From Prevotella sp. MGM1 (GTDB taxonomy: Bacteria > Bacteroidota > Bacteroidia > Bacteroidales > Bacteroidaceae): a stretch of 64,000 nt of DNA. Location of the stretch: assembly GCF_002933775.1 (NCBI RefSeq), contig NZ_BEWV01000215.1, forward strand, positions 16,157-80,156. The letters are read 5' to 3'. The position numbers and the translations under genes were made by a program. This document shows positions 34,163-44,326 of the stretch, piece by piece; position 1 is the stretch's first letter, and each line of letters begins with the position of its first letter. The notes beneath the pieces are model-generated. The model saw nothing but the letters and a program-made list of their open reading frames with translations, made no database searches and was not told the DNA's origin.

Positions 34163-35761
34163 TCATTCTTCCGCCGCAAAGAAGTGCTCACGAGCAAGTT
34201 TCAGCATACCGGAGAACACGGGAAGGGTTATCCGACGGCTTCTCATTTCAAGCAGTCTGGCATCCGGCACACCCGGTAACAAATTGTTCTTATCCCTGAA
34301 ACTCATCATCAGATATGCCTGTTCGAAAAGAGCGTCGGTGCCGGCGGGCTTATGCCGGAAAGCCCTTATTGCCCCCATAACCTTATTTTCAGCACACAAG
34401 ATGCGTTCCTCCTTAGTTTCACACCGGTCATTTTCACACGCCAAACTGCCGTAACGGCTCAGCGACGAGGCCATCAGTTCGCGCATGAAAGGCTTATATG
34501 ACGGTACGACGAGGAATGTGTTGTCGCACGCTTTCACTCGCGAAATGACATCATAACCCGAATGCCTGATGATATATGGCAACGTGTCGGAAAGAGTCCG
34601 TACTTTCGGTCCGCCGCCCAGAAAAGGCTTTATCATCCTGTTTGCCACCCGGTTGGCTTCATCGACCGCATCCCTTGCGCATCCTACATTATACTCCGTG
34701 CGCAGCATCTGCGTCTCTACATCGCCAAGCCTGTATTTTGACGAAAGATAAAGGGCGAGGGAGTCCAATATGTCCATCCGCCTTTCAGCAGTTTCTTTGC
34801 CTGCGCACTTCCCTGCCTTAGCGGCATCCGTCGTTCCGGTATATAGCCACGCGACCATAGGGCAGTTGTTGAGCAATTTGCCGAAATCCGTCTTCCCGCT
34901 CTTATACTCTATCCGCCTGTCACCGCCGGCATAGTCGTATATGTCCATGTGGAGATTGTCTCCCGGATAGAGCACCACGGGTATTGCCTGAGGCGCATAG
35001 TGAGTGGCGGAAGTGAACGGCTTATCCAAAAACTCGGGTGACTTCGGTTTTAAGGCATACAGGGATGTCCATGACGGTCCCAGCACCGGTATTTTGGCAC
35101 TGAAACATCCCGTACTGTCGACAATAATCGTATAACCGAACTTCATATTGGTTGCCACGCTGTCTATACAATCATGATATTCCGCCAGTTCCAGCCGGAA
35201 ACCGCCAACGGAATAATTGCCGGTATCGTGAAAACGGCCGGAGACAATCATCGAGTCGGCCATGAAAACATCATCGGGGAATACCTTGGCAACAGCAGGT
35301 GACGCACAGCCCTGTTTCGTTCGCTTACCGCCAAGCAACGGCAGCCCGCCCTCACGGATACCGTAATAGTATCTTCCGGCATTCACAAATATCTCCGCTA
35401 TCATGTCGAAACGCTCCGTGCCGTCGGGCAACGGCAGAAAAGACACGCTGAATTTCAAGCCTTTCTTTCCCGGGCATACATCCTTGCCGGCCTCTACATT
35501 CTTGCATCCCGTCATCTTATAGCGCCTGCCCGACTCGTCGACAAGATAGCTGCATGACGGAATACTGAAACTAAACGCACTGTCACCCACGGCATGGAAA
35601 TAGAGCGTGGTGGCCTTGTCCGTCGTCTTTACGCGCATAATGGTGACCCCATCCGACGGCAACGCCAGATAATCGGGTTTGTCGATGTTTGCCGTCCGCC
35701 CGCTTCGGGCAAGGACCGGCACTGCCAGAAGCAGCAGGATGAAAAATGACAAATGTTTCAT
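34163..35761 (-). CDS. Secreted protein of unknown function at the end of the enzyme cluster
   Basis: A 532-residue protein with a clear signal peptide (1-18, cleavage near VLA-RS). The first half (about 20-300) is beta-rich with scattered cysteines; the segment VVLYPGDNLHMDIYDY resembles text found in front of the thioredoxin domain in some Bacteroidota TlpA-like proteins. The second half (about 310-532) is helical, and no CxxC thioredoxin motif is present. I do not recognise a family. It lies 95 bases behind the GH97 gene on the same strand without its own visible promoter, so it may belong to the enzyme operon or be an independent neighbour. Confidence 0.7.
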   Translation of the reverse strand: MKHLSFFILLLLAVPVLARSGRTANIDKPDYLALPSDGVTIMRVKTTDKATTLYFHAVGDSAFSFSIPSCSYLVDESGRRYKMTGCKNVEAGKDVCPGKKGLKFSVSFLPLPDGTERFDMIAEIFVNAGRYYYGIREGGLPLLGGKRTKQGCASPAVAKVFPDDVFMADSMIVSGRFHDTGNYSVGGFRLELAEYHDCIDSVATNMKFGYTIIVDSTGCFSAKIPVLGPSWTSLYALKPKSPEFLDKPFTSATHYAPQAIPVVLYPGDNLHMDIYDYAGGDRRIEYKSGKTDFGKLLNNCPMVAWLYTGTTDAAKAGKCAGKETAERRMDILDSLALYLSSKYRLGDVETQMLRTEYNVGCARDAVDEANRVANRMIKPFLGGGPKVRTLSDTLPYIIRHSGYDVISRVKACDNTFLVVPSYKPFMRELMASSLSRYGSLACENDRCETKEERILCAENKVMGAIRAFRHKPAGTDALFEQAYLMMSFRDKNNLLPGVPDARLLEMRSRRITLPVFSGMLKLAREHFFAAEE

Positions 35762-35856
35762 AATTACTATATATTAAATTAATTAATCGTCATTTCCTAC
35801 ATGTATAGTATATACATTACCAAACAGAATATCTCAATACGACTTTGCGATATAAG

Positions 35857-37830
35857 CTATTTAACTTTACGAACGGCACACACCGCCCCGCCACGGGGCA
35901 AGGCGGACAATGACAATGAAGACGAGGATGAGACCTTTCTGCGTGATATTCGCCACGGAGCACCGGTGCTGCCACTATCCTCAAAAGACACAAGTTCATA
36001 ATCGCCAACACCCAAAAAGCCTAAATTGAATGATATCTCTTGCGAGACATCAAGGCCGTTAAGGACACCTACCCACCAGTTGTCGCCCTTTCGACGGGCC
36101 ATAACCACCGACTTGCCGGGATAGCCGCTGATAAGTTTTGTGTCGTCCCATGCCGCGGGCAGGGAAGAGAAGAAATTGCGGACATCCTCCGGTTGCGCGA
36201 GCAGACTCTCCGGCCTGTCGGCCAGATGCTGCAATGCCGACTCAAAAACGACGGTCAGGGCCAACTCGTGGGCGTGAGTGGTGATATGCGGATGTTGCGA
36301 ATCGGAAAAAGCGCACGGTGTATAGTCCATAGAGCCGACGACGTTGCGGGTAAAAGGCAATGTGGTATTATGCACACCGGCACGGTCGGTGAGCACAGGG
36401 CGGTTGTTATACCACTCGGCACCATACACTCCCTCGACCGACATAAGATTGGGATAAGTGCGCTGCCAGCCCCGCGGAATGGTGGCTCCGTGGAAGTTTA
36501 CCATCAGATTATGGCGTGCGGCCGATTCGAGCAGATCCATACAATACTCCATGGTGGGCTGTGTGTCGCCGTCGAAGAAATCGATCTTGACACCGGCGAT
36601 GCCTTTCTTTTCAAGCCACGCGAACTCGCGCTCGCGGTCTTCGGGCTTGTTAAGCCTGTAGAAAGGACCTGGAGCGCCGTTGTTCACCCATGCCGTAGAC
36701 GAGTTATACCAAATCATCAGCTTCACGCCTTTTGACGCGGCATAGTCTATAGCGTCGTCGATATTTCCGCCATTGGACATCTCGTCCCACTCGGCGTCTA
36801 TCAAAGCGTACGGCAGTCGCAAGGCACAAGCCAGATCTATATATTGCTTTACAAGCATGAAGTCCCTCGAACCATGATTATGCGCCCAATAAATCCACGA
36901 CACGACACCGGGCTTTATCCACCCGTTATCTGTTCCTTTTTCCGCAGGACGGGAGACATCCGTGACAAGAGTGGACTCCACCACATCATCGAGATGCCCC
37001 ATAATGATGACTCGCCACGGTGACACCCAATCTCCGGTCACGGCACGGTCGTTTCTGGCAAGGGTCACCTTATAATCAGTCGGCACGGCACGATTTGTCA
37101 ACGACGAGGCCGCATGACAACGCTCGATACCGGCCTCGGTTATCAACGCCCAGCATTCGGGAGCAAACCGCAGTAAAGCAGGGTAAGCGGAATGGGCGGC
37201 ACTCTCCCTGCCAGATGTGGTCTTAGGAAAGAAGTTCTCGTATGAAGGGTCGAAACGCTGTATGCATCGTTCCACGCCCTCTGGTATGCGGTATGTCGTA
37301 AACTCATCGTAGACAACGCTGCCGGCCAGCCCGTCTATCTCATACCGGAACGCGATACCATCGTCATACAGCCTCAGAGCCAATCTGCCATGGCCGTCGG
37401 TACCGTAAGAACAGGCATATATGTACTCTATACCCTCGTTGACACATTCTGAACGCTTACCGGTCTGCATGGTATAGCACTCATGGAGCGGCCTTGAAGA
37501 CTTCATGCCGGCAACCCGCCACCGGCCGCTTTCGGAATTACCGTCGACCGCTACACCAAGAGACGGTATCGTGAATGCACGGCAGACCGATTTACCGTCG
37601 ATGTATTTCACCGCCAACGACGTGTCGCCCTGCACCTCGACCACAATTCTCCCATTGGGCGAGACGACACCGGCAGATGCCTTATTGCAGACAAAAGACG
37701 CTGTACAAAAAAACAAAACGCTTAACAACGCTTCGTGACAGTACTTTCGCAGACATTGGAAACCGTACGCCTTAAAATATCGGAAAGTACTAATTGACGT
37801 TTTAATGCCTGACATTGACAAGATAACCAT
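35857..37830 (-). CDS. GH97 alpha-glycosidase (first of two)
   Basis: A 657-residue protein with a GH97 N-terminal beta-sandwich (about 50-310), a (beta/alpha)8 catalytic domain (about 315-580; LIDAEWDEMSNGG, KLMIWYNSS, GIAGVKIDFFDGD, VNFHGATIPRGWQRTYPN, NVVGSMDYTP) and a C-terminal beta domain. GH97 enzymes cleave alpha-glucosides or alpha-galactosides. The Asp in KIDFF sits where retaining members have their nucleophile, so an alpha-galactosidase-type retaining enzyme is more likely than a SusB-like inverting one (inference). The N-terminus is unusual: about 30 residues precede the hydrophobic signal segment, so a later start is possible. A 13-bp hairpin (37900-37930) lies upstream. Confidence 0.92.
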   Translation of the reverse strand: MVILSMSGIKTSISTFRYFKAYGFQCLRKYCHEALLSVLFFCTASFVCNKASAGVVSPNGRIVVEVQGDTSLAVKYIDGKSVCRAFTIPSLGVAVDGNSESGRWRVAGMKSSRPLHECYTMQTGKRSECVNEGIEYIYACSYGTDGHGRLALRLYDDGIAFRYEIDGLAGSVVYDEFTTYRIPEGVERCIQRFDPSYENFFPKTTSGRESAAHSAYPALLRFAPECWALITEAGIERCHAASSLTNRAVPTDYKVTLARNDRAVTGDWVSPWRVIIMGHLDDVVESTLVTDVSRPAEKGTDNGWIKPGVVSWIYWAHNHGSRDFMLVKQYIDLACALRLPYALIDAEWDEMSNGGNIDDAIDYAASKGVKLMIWYNSSTAWVNNGAPGPFYRLNKPEDREREFAWLEKKGIAGVKIDFFDGDTQPTMEYCMDLLESAARHNLMVNFHGATIPRGWQRTYPNLMSVEGVYGAEWYNNRPVLTDRAGVHNTTLPFTRNVVGSMDYTPCAFSDSQHPHITTHAHELALTVVFESALQHLADRPESLLAQPEDVRNFFSSLPAAWDDTKLISGYPGKSVVMARRKGDNWWVGVLNGLDVSQEISFNLGFLGVGDYELVSFEDSGSTGAPWRISRRKVSSSSSLSLSALPRGGAVCAVRKVK

Positions 37831-37899
37831 AATAATATTCTTTGTTTAAACACTCATATCGGAAAACAAGCCTACCGACGCTTTAACTCCAGTTTACTC

Positions 37900-37930
37900 C
37901 GTGTACCGCAGGTTAATCCTGCGATACACG
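37900..37930 (-). other. Intergenic hairpin between GH43 and GH97
   Basis: CGTGTACCGCAGG (37900-37912) pairs with CCTGCGATACACG (37918-37930) with one G-U pair and a 5-base loop. No T-run follows on the reverse strand, so it is more likely an mRNA processing or stabilising hairpin than a full terminator. Confidence 0.5.
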
Positions 37931-37958
37931 AAATACTAATGATACGGGACTACCGTAT

Positions 37959-39608
37959 TTACTGTTTCGACGTGGCATACAGACCGATGCACGCGCCAAT
38001 GAAACCGGTGGAACGGCTGGTGCTCAGATTGACTGCATCCACACCACGGGCGATAAGCTGCCACTCTTTACCTTGCTCGGCATAGTAGAAATCATAGTAG
38101 CGGCCACGGCCTTCTATCTTCAACTTCACCGGAGCATTGCCGGTAATGAATGCCGACCCGACAACGACACGGTCTTTCTCGGCACGGGTGAGCACGACGG
38201 CAGGACGGCCGCCAAGCAATGTCTTGCCGAAAGTGAAGTTGTATTCCTCGTTCTGCAATAATGTAAATCCGGCAAAATCCTTATCCGAGCCTGGAGTGAA
38301 ATCAACCTGAGTCTCGGCAGAGAAAACAGTATGTTGCTGACGACAGAACACTGCCGAAGGCGATTTGCGCTCGGTGATGCTCACCGGTTTGGGATTTATC
38401 ACAAGGCCGTTATCGAGACGGAAGAACTCCGACGGGTTGCGCAGGAACATCCAACGGATATCAAGCGTCTGCGAGTCAAAACGATCCGTATATCCGAAAT
38501 TACCCGTGGTAAGTGTCTTATCTGCCGTCGGGATGATGTCCGCTTTATCGTTTACAGTGGGGATGGCTGTGTTCTTCTCCAATATCACGGGCCAACCGTC
38601 TTTCCAAGTGACAGGCAACAGATATGTGTCGCGACCCGTATTGTAGAAGTCGCCCTCATAGGGACGGCATCCGAGGAATACAGCCCACCAGTCGCCTTTC
38701 TTCGTCTGGACGATGTCCGCATGGCCTGCGCTCGTCACTATATCCTGACGATTGGGGTCAAGACCTGTACGCTGGGTTAGTATCGGGTTCCCGCCGAACT
38801 CCTCCCAAGGTCCCATCGGATTCTTGGCACGCAGAATAACCTCGCTATGCCACTCGCAAGTACCGCCCTCGGCACACATGAGATAGTAATACTTGCCGAC
38901 ACGGAAGAGGTGGGGACCCTCTATCCAGATAGGATTTTTATCTACATGTGTTCCGCCTCGGAGTATTTCTTTCTGCTCGCCGACAACCTTATCGTTCTTT
39001 ACATCAAACTCATGGATGAATATCGAACGCTGGCCTTCATAGTCATGGCCGCCGACAGGCTCGTCATTATTCACGATATAGCCTTTGCCGTCTTTGTCGA
39101 AGAAGAAAGACGGGTCTATACCTCCTACCTCTTTGAGATAAATCGGCTCGCTCCACCCCTTTGCTGGGTCTTGGGTCTTGACGAAGAAATTGCCCCGGCC
39201 TACATTCGTCGTTATCATATAGAACGTCTTGTTCTTCGGATTATAAGTGATGGCTGGCGCGAAAATTCCGCCGGATACTTTCTGGTTGTCGAGCGGCAAC
39301 TGGCTCTCACGGTCAAGAACATGACCGAGCTGCTTCCAGTTTACAAGGTCCTTGCTCGTAAAAATAGGTACACCTGGAAAAAACGAGAACGAAGAGTTGA
39401 CAAGATAATATGTATCTCCCACCCTGCACATCGACGGATCGGGATAGAAACCGGCCAAAACGGGGTTCAAATACTGACTTGACGGGTCATACTTCTTATC
39501 GAAACGCGCATCGTTTCCGTCATACTTGAAATACTTGAATGTGGCGGTCTGAGCCTGTGAGCCCATCGATGCGAGAAGCATTGCCGCCGATAAAAGCAAT
39601 TTTTTCAT
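37959..39608 (-). CDS. GH43 beta-xylosidase/alpha-L-arabinofuranosidase
   Basis: A 549-residue protein with a signal peptide (1-19), a five-bladed GH43 propeller (about 45-340) and a C-terminal beta-sandwich of the DUF1349/concanavalin type (about 365-545). The catalytic acids are visible: base Asp in GFYPDPSM, pKa-modulating Asp in GGIDPSFFF and acid Glu in IEGPHLF. The start NPVLAGFYPDPS and the long C-terminal domain are typical of xylan-active subfamilies (10-12). It probably removes xylose or arabinose from oligosaccharides in the periplasm. It lies between GH115 and GH97. Confidence 0.93.
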   Translation of the reverse strand: MKKLLLSAAMLLASMGSQAQTATFKYFKYDGNDARFDKKYDPSSQYLNPVLAGFYPDPSMCRVGDTYYLVNSSFSFFPGVPIFTSKDLVNWKQLGHVLDRESQLPLDNQKVSGGIFAPAITYNPKNKTFYMITTNVGRGNFFVKTQDPAKGWSEPIYLKEVGGIDPSFFFDKDGKGYIVNNDEPVGGHDYEGQRSIFIHEFDVKNDKVVGEQKEILRGGTHVDKNPIWIEGPHLFRVGKYYYLMCAEGGTCEWHSEVILRAKNPMGPWEEFGGNPILTQRTGLDPNRQDIVTSAGHADIVQTKKGDWWAVFLGCRPYEGDFYNTGRDTYLLPVTWKDGWPVILEKNTAIPTVNDKADIIPTADKTLTTGNFGYTDRFDSQTLDIRWMFLRNPSEFFRLDNGLVINPKPVSITERKSPSAVFCRQQHTVFSAETQVDFTPGSDKDFAGFTLLQNEEYNFTFGKTLLGGRPAVVLTRAEKDRVVVGSAFITGNAPVKLKIEGRGRYYDFYYAEQGKEWQLIARGVDAVNLSTSRSTGFIGACIGLYATSKQ

Positions 39609-39665
39609 AATAATGCTGTTATTCTTATATTCTTTACAACTTAAAAATCAGATACAATCATATCA

Positions 39666-42164
39666 TCACGGTCTGGAATGCGGAGATTCGTCACCGAACA
39701 GATAACCGGGACGATAGCCGCCAAGGTCTATCACAAGTTTTTCAAGCACGATGGCCGGGTCTTTCGGAGCAAACGTAACGGTGTGCTCACCCTTTCCGAG
39801 ACGCCCCAACGACACCTTACTCTCAACAACACGACGCGCGACGGTGGGATAATATACCGAATAAATATTGTCCGGATGTTCGTTGAGACGCGCATTGAAG
39901 TTTACTGATTGCGGTTTACCGCCATCTATGGATACATCATACACCAATCCGCCCTTATTGAGATAATCAAGCGTTGATTTCACTATGACATGCAGTTCGG
40001 CATCATCTGTGGCAGGATTATCAAGACGGAACTTATAAGTAAGCACAGCGCCATCGGCCGGTTTGTCATAGGGCATGAGCGAAATGCCTCCACGTGTACG
40101 CCCCATGTCTGGAATGACAGTCCAAGACGTACCATCCGACGATTTACTACTGAAATAATGTCCAGCCTCAATAGCTACATAACCGTCTTTGGCTTCAAAG
40201 ACAAACCCACCGCATGCAGGTTCGATCCGATATATCTTAGGAAGAATGTCCGCTCTGAAATTATCATTCCATGATTTATAACCGATATGCTTCTGGGTCA
40301 TCATTCCACGCCATTTTCCACCCGCTATATCGTTATTGTACGCAGCACAAAGAAGTGAGTCACGTCGAAAAGCCTCAACCGTACGGTCTGCCCATACATT
40401 GGCTTCAGGGTCATTATTCTTATAAAGATAATTGTTCATTGCCTGGGCATAATACATCTGATGCAGGTTTGACATGGCCTGAACTGGGAAAAGCACCAAC
40501 TCGTTGTATGCGTCACGGTACCGTTCGTCAAGAGTGATATACTGCCTCAGGGCTTCCGCCTCCAAACGCATGTAATCGTCAGCGACCTTGCGCCACTCTC
40601 CCGAAACAAGATTATATGTCTTGGCATCGAGCATCTCTGCCGTTGAACGTCCGTTATACTTGCAACATAGATTTAAAATACGGGCAGCCTCATCGGCCTG
40701 AGCATCACCAAACTGCATGCGGCAGAACTCGAGCGTATGAGATTCCACATCGGCTACCATTTCACAACCGTTTGATTTTGTCTTTATCACATCAGGATTC
40801 CATGCCATATCCATGAACAGTGTTATTGGGTATTCCATGGGTTTAAGGTCTCCGACATTCAATATCCATAATCTGTCAAGACTGTTCTGATGAGCAAGTG
40901 TCAACTGTTCCCACATATTCTGTGTAGGAGTGGCGTTTATCCATTTTGAATTTCGTGGCGCACCTACATAATCCACATGATAATACAGCCCCCAGCCTCC
41001 TTTATGCTTTCTCTCTTTGGCATTAGGAACACGGCGGACATTACCCCAGTTGTCGTCGCACAAAAGCATTATGACATCGTCAGGTACACGCATACCTTTG
41101 TCATAATAATCAAGAACTTCCTTATATAAAGCCCATACCTGAGGTGTTTTCGACGCATGCTTACCGGTCACCTTGCTGATTATCTTACGCTGATTATCCA
41201 CAACACGTTCCAACAATTTGGTATCAGCCTCTTCACTCATGGCCTCATCACCGTCGCCACGCATTCCAATGGTGACGATATCGTCAGTATTCTTTATCCT
41301 TTCTATACCCTCGGTGAAAAACTTGTCCAAAACCTTTTGATTAGTCTGATAGTTCCACTCTCCGTATTTCCTGCGGTTGCGTGCCCACTCCTGATGATTG
41401 CGTCCCATCGGTTCGTGATGTGAAGTACCTATAATAATACCCATATCATCCGCCAATTTTGAATTTTCAGGGTCATCTGCATAAAAAGCCCAACCCCACA
41501 TGGCCGGCCACAAGAAATTACCTTTCAATCTGAGGATAAGCTCATATACTTTCTCATAAAAACGATGATCTCCGTAATTGGTGCCGAAAGTATTCTTCAC
41601 CCACGATGTAAGGCAAGGAGCTTCGTCATTAAGAAAAAGTCCGCGATAACGCACGGCAGGTTCACCATCTGTGTATTCTCCTCTGACCGCGTACAAGTCG
41701 GCATGTTTTTCAACAGGCACATCAGCCCAATAGTACCAAGGAGACACACCTATCTGCCGTGACATTTCATAGATACCGAATATAGTGCCACGCTTATCAC
41801 TACCTGCAATGACAAGTTGATCGCCTATTGTCTTTATTACATATTTCTCTGTTTTGCCTTTAAGATCGCCAAGCAAGCCTTGCTTCACCAACTTATCTAT
41901 CCGGCTGTTGCAGCCTAAGGTACCTATCAGTATTCGGGGAGCGTCCGCAGACACAGACGGTTTTACACCTGTGACTTTTTCTAAATCACACCTCAAATTA
42001 TCCATGGCAATCCGCACACTCTTATGTTCGCCGCTCTCGCAACCAACCGTCGCATTGTTCAATGACAGAGCATCACCATGCCCCGTGAATATTATGAACC
42101 GTTCGGCAGCAAAACTAAACGCTATATGCGCCAAAAAGAAAAGAAAAACAGTAAGTCGTTTCAT
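39666..42164 (-). CDS. GH115 xylan alpha-glucuronidase (first of two)
   Basis: An 832-residue GH115 enzyme with a signal peptide (about 1-20), an N-terminal alpha/beta domain (SDKRGTIFGIYEMSRQIGV near 122-140), a TIM barrel (RYRGLFLNDEAPCLTSW, LKGNFLWPAMWGWAF, GTSHHEPMGRN, GMRGDGDEAM at 300-309, CDDNWGNVRRVP near 371) and C-terminal helical and beta-sandwich domains. GH115 enzymes remove glucuronic acid or its 4-O-methyl ether from internal xylan residues. It lies 15 bases behind the GH43 upstream (42180), so it is in the same operon. A second copy is at 52186-54711. Confidence 0.95.
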   Translation of the reverse strand: MKRLTVFLFFLAHIAFSFAAERFIIFTGHGDALSLNNATVGCESGEHKSVRIAMDNLRCDLEKVTGVKPSVSADAPRILIGTLGCNSRIDKLVKQGLLGDLKGKTEKYVIKTIGDQLVIAGSDKRGTIFGIYEMSRQIGVSPWYYWADVPVEKHADLYAVRGEYTDGEPAVRYRGLFLNDEAPCLTSWVKNTFGTNYGDHRFYEKVYELILRLKGNFLWPAMWGWAFYADDPENSKLADDMGIIIGTSHHEPMGRNHQEWARNRRKYGEWNYQTNQKVLDKFFTEGIERIKNTDDIVTIGMRGDGDEAMSEEADTKLLERVVDNQRKIISKVTGKHASKTPQVWALYKEVLDYYDKGMRVPDDVIMLLCDDNWGNVRRVPNAKERKHKGGWGLYYHVDYVGAPRNSKWINATPTQNMWEQLTLAHQNSLDRLWILNVGDLKPMEYPITLFMDMAWNPDVIKTKSNGCEMVADVESHTLEFCRMQFGDAQADEAARILNLCCKYNGRSTAEMLDAKTYNLVSGEWRKVADDYMRLEAEALRQYITLDERYRDAYNELVLFPVQAMSNLHQMYYAQAMNNYLYKNNDPEANVWADRTVEAFRRDSLLCAAYNNDIAGGKWRGMMTQKHIGYKSWNDNFRADILPKIYRIEPACGGFVFEAKDGYVAIEAGHYFSSKSSDGTSWTVIPDMGRTRGGISLMPYDKPADGAVLTYKFRLDNPATDDAELHVIVKSTLDYLNKGGLVYDVSIDGGKPQSVNFNARLNEHPDNIYSVYYPTVARRVVESKVSLGRLGKGEHTVTFAPKDPAIVLEKLVIDLGGYRPGYLFGDESPHSRP

Positions 42165-42179
42165 AAATTTGTATTTGTT

Positions 42180-44276
42180 TTAGTTTCTAATTTCCACTTT
42201 AAACACAGTTCCGTCCTTACGGTCGGGAGTCGTTCCGGCATTGTCGGCTGAATACGGTTCACCGGTTGTAGGCTCACAGCCGACAAAACGATGAGTACGC
42301 ATTGACATCAACATACACTGGTCACGCAACATATCCTGCCATAAGAACAAGCTACCGGCTGTCTCTTTTTCCATCAATCTGACATCCGCGGAAAGCCCTT
42401 CTCCGACAACAGTAATAAAACCCGTTCCGTTCATGGCTTCAAGCGCCACACGCCCGTTGCCACGATCGTGAACACGGAAACATACGGCATCACTATCATA
42501 ATCTTTAGAACCACGAGCCACACCATGAACTATACCGTGTCTCATGGCCATCATTCGATTTCCATTACCAAGATTTGTCAACATGACAACCTTTCCAATC
42601 GGCAGATTAGCCCTTCGATCCGCCAAAGGCTCTACGATACTGAAATTATCAAATTCGGCATAACCGCCATTCCTTCCATTCCTGTTATATGCAAAAAGCG
42701 AATAACGGGTACCTTGAAATGTCTTCAATTGATATGGCATCAAGACCTCTTCCCCTATATTTGTATAATTACGTCCGTCTGTACTATAACTGAAATGAGC
42801 CACGTCTTTATCAAAATCGCCCGTCACACGAAGATAGACAGCAGACTTGGGAGACAACGATACGCCTTGGGATATCTTATCACCGTTCTGGTCTTTCACC
42901 TTTAAAACAAAAGTTCCCGCACTTCGTTCCACAGCAAGCCATGCGTAAGGCATGTTCAACAATCCCAACCCGGCAATATCCCCATCTTTTAAATGTGAGA
43001 AGTCCAATTCCACCGTAGCCGCGGAAACAGGACCTATGCCACGCTGAGTAAGAGTATTTCTCGCCCAAAGATAATCTTTGGCCGGCATGGTATTCAAACG
43101 CAGTTTACCACCTGACAACTTCCACATACCGGCAACAGGCTCATGATTCCATTGCCATACCTCACGCAATTTCTTTCCATCGAAATCATCATTACGCACA
43201 TAGGGCGCATGCGGAGCAACAGTTTTCCCCGTATTGGGTTTAAACCATGTACGCGGTACACGTCCGAGATTACCTTCTGTTCCGAAATAAGGCCATCCGT
43301 CTTTCCAAGTGACAGGAGAAAGAGCCACCGTACGACCGACGGAAGTAAAATCAAGCATTGATATGCCCCACCATTCTCCATTCGGGAGATCAACTATTCC
43401 ACCCTGATGCACGGTAGCGCACCCAAGACGATTGCCGCCTTGCCCTCCGACATTGAATTTAAATCCGTCACCAGGAACAGGATGTCCAAGCCCCACATTG
43501 TGAACCATGTGCCCGATAGGGGTTCCGAAAGACTCGCGCTGGCATATAGTAACAGTCTCGTAAGGGCCATCTATTTTATCTGAACGCGCACATTGCATAC
43601 GTCCCATCGGAGAATAGTCGGCACTGATGATATAATACCTACCATCTATTTTGTATATATGATGCCCCTCACCCATGGCATTCCCTTCGGGTATTATCTC
43701 GCGGGTACTACCCTCAACTATACCGCTAAGATCGGATTTCAGTTCAGTCAATTGAACGGAACCATACTTATGCACCGCATATATCCTGCCGTCATCATCG
43801 AAAAGAACGCTGAGGTCATAAATGTTTCCTCCCATGTTCCTGTGTTCCCACGGCCCTTTGGGATTGTCGGAAATAAAAACCTGCATTCCTACGCCATTGA
43901 TATTCGAGAATACATAGAACTTACCGTCGTGATAACGAATGCAAGGCGCCCATATTCCCTGTCCATAAGACTCCTTACCATTGACAAGCCTAAACTGGTC
44001 TCCAAGATTAAAGTTATCCATGCAGTAACTTGCCAGTTCCCAATTCACAAGATCTTTCGAATGCAAGACAATAAGTCCCGGCAAACAGTGCATCGTCGTT
44101 CCGGCAAGGTAATAATCTTCGCCGACACGAATGATATCCGGATCTGAGAACTCATCGTAAAACAACGGATTTGTGTATGTCCCATTGCCGTTATCTGCCG
44201 TCCATGACTGTGCTGACGACCGCACCGAAACCAATGCCGCGACAATGAACACCAGAAGCATCTTTCCTATCATCAT
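42180..44276 (-). CDS. GH43 enzyme with long C-terminal beta domains
   Basis: A 698-residue secreted protein (signal peptide about 1-22). The GH43 propeller (about 30-330) has base Asp in FSDPDIIRVGEDYYLAGTT, an Asp in NIYDLSVLFDDDG and Glu in GEGHHIYKIDG. A DUF1349-like beta-sandwich (about 350-550; AGMWKLSGGKLRL) and a final beta-trefoil-like region (about 565-695) follow. The propeller most resembles the GH43_12-type group, known for alpha-L-arabinofuranosidases acting on arabinoxylan. The extra C-terminal module may bind sugar. It is placed between GH97 and GH115 with short spacers. Confidence 0.9.
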   Translation of the reverse strand: MMIGKMLLVFIVAALVSVRSSAQSWTADNGNGTYTNPLFYDEFSDPDIIRVGEDYYLAGTTMHCLPGLIVLHSKDLVNWELASYCMDNFNLGDQFRLVNGKESYGQGIWAPCIRYHDGKFYVFSNINGVGMQVFISDNPKGPWEHRNMGGNIYDLSVLFDDDGRIYAVHKYGSVQLTELKSDLSGIVEGSTREIIPEGNAMGEGHHIYKIDGRYYIISADYSPMGRMQCARSDKIDGPYETVTICQRESFGTPIGHMVHNVGLGHPVPGDGFKFNVGGQGGNRLGCATVHQGGIVDLPNGEWWGISMLDFTSVGRTVALSPVTWKDGWPYFGTEGNLGRVPRTWFKPNTGKTVAPHAPYVRNDDFDGKKLREVWQWNHEPVAGMWKLSGGKLRLNTMPAKDYLWARNTLTQRGIGPVSAATVELDFSHLKDGDIAGLGLLNMPYAWLAVERSAGTFVLKVKDQNGDKISQGVSLSPKSAVYLRVTGDFDKDVAHFSYSTDGRNYTNIGEEVLMPYQLKTFQGTRYSLFAYNRNGRNGGYAEFDNFSIVEPLADRRANLPIGKVVMLTNLGNGNRMMAMRHGIVHGVARGSKDYDSDAVCFRVHDRGNGRVALEAMNGTGFITVVGEGLSADVRLMEKETAGSLFLWQDMLRDQCMLMSMRTHRFVGCEPTTGEPYSADNAGTTPDRKDGTVFKVEIRN

Positions 44277-44326
44277 TGTTGTTTTATTCTGTTCCTATAT
44301 TATTTGCAATACATAACATATCGCAT

